Shown in pieces: positions 6,142-8,749 of a DNA stretch of 8,749 nucleotides (positions are counted from its first letter, which is position 1; each line of letters starts with the position of its first letter). This stretch comes from Candidatus Pacearchaeota archaeon CG10_big_fil_rev_8_21_14_0_10_35_13 (GTDB lineage: Archaea > Nanobdellota > Nanobdellia > Pacearchaeales > GW2011-AR1): NCBI GenBank assembly GCA_002763035.1, contig PFDC01000087.1:1-8749 (forward strand). The letters are read 5' to 3'. The notes beneath the pieces were generated by a model. That model saw only the letters and a program-made list of their open reading frames with translations, did not search any database and had not been told where the DNA came from. A program made the position numbers and the translations under genes.

Positions 6142-6160
6142 GAAAGCTTCCTCCAGCATA
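6142..6160 (+). repeat. Imperfect direct repeat of the tRNA-Leu 3' end
   Basis: Positions 6142-6160 match the tRNA 3' end and its first flanking bases (6047-6065) at 16 of 19 positions, including CTTCCTCC and GCATA. The copy lies 95 nt downstream. A T-loop-like ATTCGAAT also occurs at 6119-6126. Compatible with a decayed partial tRNA duplicate or an old attachment-site scar; chance is not excluded. Confidence 0.4.
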
Positions 6161-6161
6161 C

Positions 6162-6181
6162 AACCTTTAGAAAAAAAGGTT
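6162..6181 (+). other. Leader hairpin just ahead of eL18
   Basis: AACCTTT (6162-6168) pairs perfectly with AAAGGTT (6175-6181) around AGAAAA, ending 14 nt before the eL18 ATG at 6196. It could influence ribosome access or be a ribosomal-protein control site. Only the pairing itself is seen. Confidence 0.45.
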
Positions 6182-6195
6182 CTAGGATAGAGAAA

Positions 6196-6576
6196 ATGAC
6201 AGGAATAACAAAAACAATAATTAAGAGAAGAGCAAGAAACAAAACCAACCCAGAATTAGTCGAGACATTAAGAAATGCTAAGAATCATGAAGAATGGATG
6301 AACGTAGCAAGAGTATTAGCAAGACCAACCAAGAAGATTAATGGAGTCAACCTAGAAACAATTGAAGAGGAAACAAAAGAAGGAGACACCATAGTAATAC
6401 CAGGAAAAGTTTTAGGAACAGGAGAAATAACAAAGAAGATAAGAATAGTAGCAATGAACTTTAGTAAAACAGCAATAGAAAAACTTAGTAAGACCAAGAG
6501 CGAAATGGTAACAATAAACGAAGAAATAGCAAAGAACCCAAAAGCTAAAGGAATAAAAATAATTATAGGAAAATAA
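6196..6576 (+). CDS. rpl18e: 50S ribosomal protein eL18 (L18e)
   Basis: eL18 is a large-subunit protein of archaea and eukaryotes, with a fold related to uL15. The 126-residue product has the family features: a basic N-terminal region (IIKRRARNKTNPELVETLRNA, 8-28), WMNVARVLARPTKKINGVNL (34-53), the core GDTIVIPGKVLGTGEITKKI (63-82), AMNFSKTAIEKL and a closing KGIKIIIGK. Length is typical (about 115-125). It opens the eL18-uL13-uS9 block, with 2 nt between it and uL13. No good Shine-Dalgarno site precedes the ATG; upstream lie the hairpins that follow tRNA-Leu, so the tRNA and these genes may share a transcript. Confidence 0.95.
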   Translation: MTGITKTIIKRRARNKTNPELVETLRNAKNHEEWMNVARVLARPTKKINGVNLETIEEETKEGDTIVIPGKVLGTGEITKKIRIVAMNFSKTAIEKLSKTKSEMVTINEEIAKNPKAKGIKIIIGK

Positions 6577-6578
6577 TA

Positions 6579-6998
6579 ATGACTGAAGAAAAAATAATCG
6601 TGATTGACGCAGAAAATGCTACGGCAGGAAGACTGGCAAGTTACGTAGCTAAACAAATACTACTAGGGAAAAAAGTAGCTGTAATCAACGCAGAAAAAGC
6701 AATAATCACAGGAAACAAGAAAGACACAGAAGAAAAATATCTAAATCTAAGAAGAAAAGGAGGAAGTGCTATGAGAGGACCATTCTTCCCATCAAACCCA
6801 GAAAGAATACTTAAAAGAATAATTAACGGAATGCTACCAAAAAAGAGCATGAGAGGATTTGAAGCAATAAAAAGAGTAAAGTGTTATAACGGAGTACCAA
6901 GAGAATTTGAAAACGCTGATAAAATAAAATCAGGAAAGAACAAAGCTACAAGCAAGAAAATAACAATCAAAGAGCTTGGAGGAAAACTGAAACCATGA
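6579..6998 (+). CDS. rpl13: 50S ribosomal protein uL13
   Basis: uL13 is an early-assembling large-subunit protein. The 139-residue product shows IIVIDAENATAGRLASYVAKQ (6-26), LGKKVAVINAEKAIITGNKK (29-48), the loop GPFFPSNPERILKRIINGMLP (67-87) and KKSMRGFEAIKRVKCYNGVP (88-107), all diagnostic for archaeal uL13. Length fits (about 140-155). The ATG lies 2 nt after the eL18 stop; the stop overlaps the uS9 ATG by 4 nt. The Gly-codon run GGAGGA at 6978-6983, 11 nt ahead of the uS9 start, might give weak Shine-Dalgarno pairing. Confidence 0.96.
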   Translation: MTEEKIIVIDAENATAGRLASYVAKQILLGKKVAVINAEKAIITGNKKDTEEKYLNLRRKGGSAMRGPFFPSNPERILKRIINGMLPKKSMRGFEAIKRVKCYNGVPREFENADKIKSGKNKATSKKITIKELGGKLKP

Positions 6999-7402
6999 AA
7001 AACAAAGAAATAACAGTTTCAGGAAAGAGAAAAAGAGCAGTAGCAACAGCAACGATAAAAGAAGGCACAGGAAAAGTAACGATTAATAAAAAATCATACA
7101 AACAACTAACATTCTACAGAAGATTAAGTGTTGAAGAACCATTAAGAATTGCTGAAGAAACACTTAAAGAAACAAATTATGACATTAGTGTGAACGTTAA
7201 AGGCGGAGGAAAAGAAGGACAATCAGAAGCATCGAGATTAGCAATAGCTAGAGCAATAGTAGCGTTCACCAAATCCCAACCATTAAGAAAAGCTTACGCA
7301 TCCTACGACAAGGGACTGTTAGTAGCAGACGTAAGAAGAAAAGAAGCTTACAAACCAGGAGACAGTAAAGCTAGACGTAAGAGACAAAAGAGTTACCGTT
7401 AA
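6995..7402 (+). CDS. rps9: 30S ribosomal protein uS9
   Basis: uS9 lies in the small-subunit head; its C-terminal tail reaches the P-site tRNA. The 135-residue product has VSGKRKRAVATATIKEGTGKV (8-28), PLRIAEETLKE, the conserved VKGGGKEGQSEASRLAIARAI (68-88) and the tail DVRRKEAYKPGDSKARRKRQ then KSYR, with the terminal arginine typical of the family. Length is normal. Its start overlaps the uL13 stop (ATGA). It is the last ribosomal gene here: many archaea follow uS9 with rpoN and rpoK, but none is present in the 318 nt before the channel gene. Confidence 0.96.
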   Translation: MKNKEITVSGKRKRAVATATIKEGTGKVTINKKSYKQLTFYRRLSVEEPLRIAEETLKETNYDISVNVKGGGKEGQSEASRLAIARAIVAFTKSQPLRKAYASYDKGLLVADVRRKEAYKPGDSKARRKRQKSYR

Positions 7403-7441
7403 TTCTATAAGTATCAACAAATAAGTAAGACTAATGAAAAT

Positions 7442-7657
7442 TAATGAAGGGTTTATTTCTGGACTCATCTAACACTAATAATAACCTTATAGCTTACGCC
7501 AATACCCCCATGATGAAAAATAATAGTTATTGCAATAATCCCAAGACTAAACAAAGAAAAAATAAAGTTCTACGCATACTTGATACCCCCATTCATCATA
7601 CTCGGGATGGCAATAATCATACAACTAATACTAAAAATTAGACCGATAATAAATTAA
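7442..7657 (+). pseudogene. Possible remains of a small membrane-protein gene
   Basis: The 318-nt stretch 7403-7720 holds no intact gene that I trust. In one frame, 7517-7657 is open for 46 codons and reads as strongly hydrophobic: KIIVIAIIPRLNKEKIKF, then AYLIPPFIILGMAIIIQLIL, then a short KIRPIIN tail, like two membrane helices. It has no usable start: two TGA codons precede it (7511-7516), and a TAG stands at 7490-7492. Upstream of these the same frame reads VYFWTHLTLIITL, also membrane-like. The pattern fits a broken gene. ATACCCCCAT (7502-7511 and 7583-7592) and GCAATAATC (7532-7540 and 7610-7618) each occur twice at 81- and 78-nt spacing, so part may be an old tandem duplication. I do not recognise the family. 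Confidence 0.3.
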
Positions 7658-7674
7658 TTCTTAACACAAAAAAC

Positions 7675-7682
7675 TTATATAA
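7675..7682 (+). promoter_or_regulatory. TATA box of the potassium-channel gene
   Basis: TTATATAA, a near-consensus archaeal TATA box, lies 38 nt ahead of the ATG at 7721, with CTATAATAA at 7692-7700. It predicts transcription start around 7700-7706 and a short leader carrying the Shine-Dalgarno site. Confidence 0.6.
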
Positions 7683-7709
7683 CTAGAGATACTATAATAA
7701 TCACTGAAA

Positions 7710-7715
7710 GAGGTG
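7710..7715 (+). promoter_or_regulatory. Shine-Dalgarno site GAGGTG
   Basis: GAGGTG ends 5 nt before the ATG at 7721 and matches the archaeal anti-Shine-Dalgarno sequence. It decides the start of the channel gene. Confidence 0.65.
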
Positions 7716-7720
7716 TAATT

Positions 7721-8092
7721 ATGAAATTTACAAGAGTGATCGGAGTAATGATAGTGTTTATTGCAGTAGTATTAATCGGAGGAGTAGTATATCAACAAAT
7801 TGAAGGATGGAGCTTTCTTGATAGCGTGTACTTCTCAACGATGACTGTAACTACCGTAGGTTATGGAGACTTCTACCCAGAAACAAACGCAGGAAAAATA
7901 TTCACTATATTCTACTCATTCTCAGGAATAGCAATGGCATTCTACGTACTAACAAACTTAGGAAAGTACATGTTCAACATACACATAAAGAAACATAAAG
8001 AAGAAATAGCAAAAAAAGAAAAAGAGAAAGAAGTGAAAGAAGTAAAACAAGCAGTAGAAAAAGACTTAAGAAAAGAAGCAAAAAAGAAATGA
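7721..8092 (+). CDS. Two-transmembrane potassium channel (Ion_trans_2 type)
   Basis: A minimal pore-forming subunit; four copies would form a K+-selective channel in the cytoplasmic membrane. The 123-residue product has TM1 at about 6-25 (VIGVMIVFIAVVLIGGVVY), a pore region with SFLDSVYFSTMTVTTVGYGD (31-50) and the selectivity filter TVGYGD at 45-50, then TM2 at about 58-82 (GKIFTIFYSFSGIAMAFYVL). From residue 86 to the end it is a highly charged Lys/Glu-rich helix, probably a coiled coil. No RCK (TrkA-N) ligand-binding domain or voltage sensor follows, so gating cannot be read from the sequence. A TATA box and Shine-Dalgarno site of its own suggest a single-gene transcript; the next gene is tRNA-Ala with a separate promoter. 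Confidence 0.92.
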   Translation: MKFTRVIGVMIVFIAVVLIGGVVYQQIEGWSFLDSVYFSTMTVTTVGYGDFYPETNAGKIFTIFYSFSGIAMAFYVLTNLGKYMFNIHIKKHKEEIAKKEKEKEVKEVKQAVEKDLRKEAKKK

Positions 8093-8104
8093 AGAAAATA
8101 AATC

Positions 8105-8111
8105 TTTATAA
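8105..8111 (+). promoter_or_regulatory. TATA box of tRNA-Ala
   Basis: TTTATAA, centred 29 nt ahead of the mature tRNA 5' end at 8137. AATTCTATAA sits directly before the tRNA (8127-8136). Transcription should begin at or very near the mature end. Confidence 0.55.
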
Positions 8112-8136
8112 CCAATAAAAACTAATAATTCTATAA

Positions 8137-8207
8137 GGGCTCATAGTCCAGTGGCAAGACACAACGTTCGCAACGTTGAGACCCGAGTTCGATTCTCGGT
8201 GAGTCCA
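8137..8207 (+). tRNA. tRNA-Ala (anticodon CGC)
   Basis: 71 nt. Acceptor 8137-8143 pairs with 8200-8206, and the third pair is G8139-T8204, the G3:U70 wobble that marks alanine tRNAs. Discriminator A8207. D stem 8146-8148 with 8158-8160. Anticodon stem 8162-8166 with 8174-8178, loop TTCGCAA, anticodon CGC at 8169-8171, reading GCG. Variable loop of 4 nt, T stem 8183-8187 with 8195-8199, loop TTCGATT. No encoded CCA. It ends 4 nt from the stop codon of the convergent ABC gene. Confidence 0.95.
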
Positions 8208-8211
8208 TGAA

Positions 8212-8748
8212 CTATTTAATATAACCACCTTTCTGAAGGTCCCACAATTCCTGATACACACCAGGAATACTAATAAGTTCTGAATGTTTACCAAACTGAA
8301 CGATACGACCATTATCCATAACAACAATCTTATCAGCCTTCATAATTGTTGACAAACGATGAGCAATAATTATAGAAGTACGGCCCTTCAATAACTTATC
8401 AAGATCCCTCTGAATTTCACTCTCAGTCTTAGAATCAAGAGAACTAGTAGCCTCATCAAGAACAAGAATCTTCTTATTAGCAAGAATAGCACGAGCTATT
8501 GAAACCCTCTGCTTCTCACCACCAGAAAGTTTAACACCCCTCTCACCAACAATAGTCCTTTCCTTCTTAGGGAGGTTCTTAATGAACTTATCAAGCTGAG
8601 CAGCCCTCATAGCCCTTAAAACATCATTCCTCGAAGCTTTAGGATTAGAGAAAAGAATATTATTGTAGATAGTATCATCAAACAATACACACTCTTGAGG
8701 AACGATACTTAATTCCCCCCTCAGAGATTCTTGAGTTATAGAAGTGAC
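8212..8748 (-). CDS. ABC exporter, C-terminal ATPase part (Atm1/ABCB-like), 5'-truncated by the window edge
   Basis: The last 178 codons of a minus-strand gene whose N-terminus lies beyond the right edge; the frame stays open to base 8748. Visible parts of the nucleotide-binding domain (counted from the edge): Q-loop at SIVPQE (Q18), signature LSGGEKQRVSIARAIL at 74-89, Walker B ILVLDE at 94-99 with catalytic E99, D-loop SSLD, and H-loop IIIAHRLS (H130). Walker A and the expected membrane domain are off the window. VGERGVKLSGGEKQR and the ending GVYQELWDLQKGG resemble ABCB6/ABCB7/Atm1/HMT1-type half-exporters; the substrate is not decidable. A TTG at 8683-8685 lies inside the domain and is not the start. 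Codon choice (GGT, ATT, CGT) is strikingly unlike the plus-strand genes (GGA, ATA, AGA). Confidence 0.92.
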   Translation of the reverse strand, partial: VTSITQESLRGELSIVPQECVLFDDTIYNNILFSNPKASRNDVLRAMRAAQLDKFIKNLPKKERTIVGERGVKLSGGEKQRVSIARAILANKKILVLDEATSSLDSKTESEIQRDLDKLLKGRTSIIIAHRLSTIMKADKIVVMDNGRIVQFGKHSELISIPGVYQELWDLQKGGYIK

Positions 8749-8749
8749 G

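Noticed and set aside
5891..6163. Minus-strand frame with MREEGFEPSQTQ
   Set aside because: It is the antisense of tRNA-Leu; this peptide string is a well-known artefact of translating across tRNA genes.
7403..7443. Terminator after uS9
   Set aside because: No hairpin and no T-run seen; only short AT-rich sequence.
7444..7641. 65-residue frame after uS9
   Set aside because: Asn/Thr-rich low-complexity product with no recognisable motif and no Shine-Dalgarno site; the neighbouring frame carries the hydrophobic pattern.
8106..8327. Minus-strand frame with THRESNSGLN
   Set aside because: Antisense translation of tRNA-Ala, overlapping the real ABC ATPase frame.

Overview
The window comes from an AT-rich archaeal genome. 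The archaeal or archaeal/eukaryotic markers are ribosomal proteins eL21 and eL18, RNA polymerase subunits Rpo4 (RpoF) and Rpo3 (RpoD), a DUF655 protein, TATA-type promoters (TTTTAAAA, TTATATAA) and tRNA genes without an encoded CCA. The short eL21 beginning MIKRKRIREKGK, short spacers and compact proteins look most like a DPANN archaeon of the Woesearchaeota/Pacearchaeota kind. That placement is by resemblance only and was not computed.

Layout: (1) 3-2245, two adjacent MacB/FtsX-type ABC permeases, the first cut by the left edge, joined by an ATGA overlap. They share an almost identical 121-nt DNA tract. (2) 2328-2489, a 53-residue double-CxxC zinc-ribbon protein with its own TATA box and Shine-Dalgarno site. 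(3) 2646-5170, a tight block eL21, rpo4, DUF655, uS13, uS4, uS11, mostly 2-3 nt gaps or 4-nt overlaps. (4) 5216-5947, rpo3 behind its own TATA box. (5) 5980-6063, a class II tRNA-Leu, followed by about 130 nt rich in hairpins. (6) 6196-7402, eL18, uL13, uS9. (7) 7403-7720, a stretch without an intact gene that holds the probable remains of a small membrane-protein gene. (8) 7721-8092, a two-helix potassium channel. (9) 8137-8207, tRNA-Ala. (10) 8212-8748, minus strand, the ATPase end of an ABC exporter cut by the right edge.

How the genes work together: blocks 3-6 are core information processing. They supply the uS13/uS4/uS11 small-subunit proteins, uS9, three large-subunit proteins, the Rpo3 assembly platform and the Rpo4 stalk subunit of RNA polymerase, and a leucine tRNA. 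Here the eL21-rpo4-DUF655 cluster runs directly into the uS13-uS4-uS11-rpo3-(tRNA-Leu)-eL18-uL13-uS9 cluster. The ksgA gene often found after DUF655, and the rpoN/rpoK genes often found after uS9, are absent. The flanks encode membrane transport functions unrelated to translation.

I see no mobile element, CRISPR array, defence island or convincing new multi-gene system. The points most worth a second look are: the tRNA-Leu anticodon reads AAG (A34, very unusual in Archaea); the tRNA-Leu/eL18 spacer is heavily structured and holds an imperfect copy of the tRNA 3' end; codon choice is mirrored between the two strands; the paralogous permeases share a sharply bounded near-identical tract; and Rpo3 carries a CxxC/CxxC pair.
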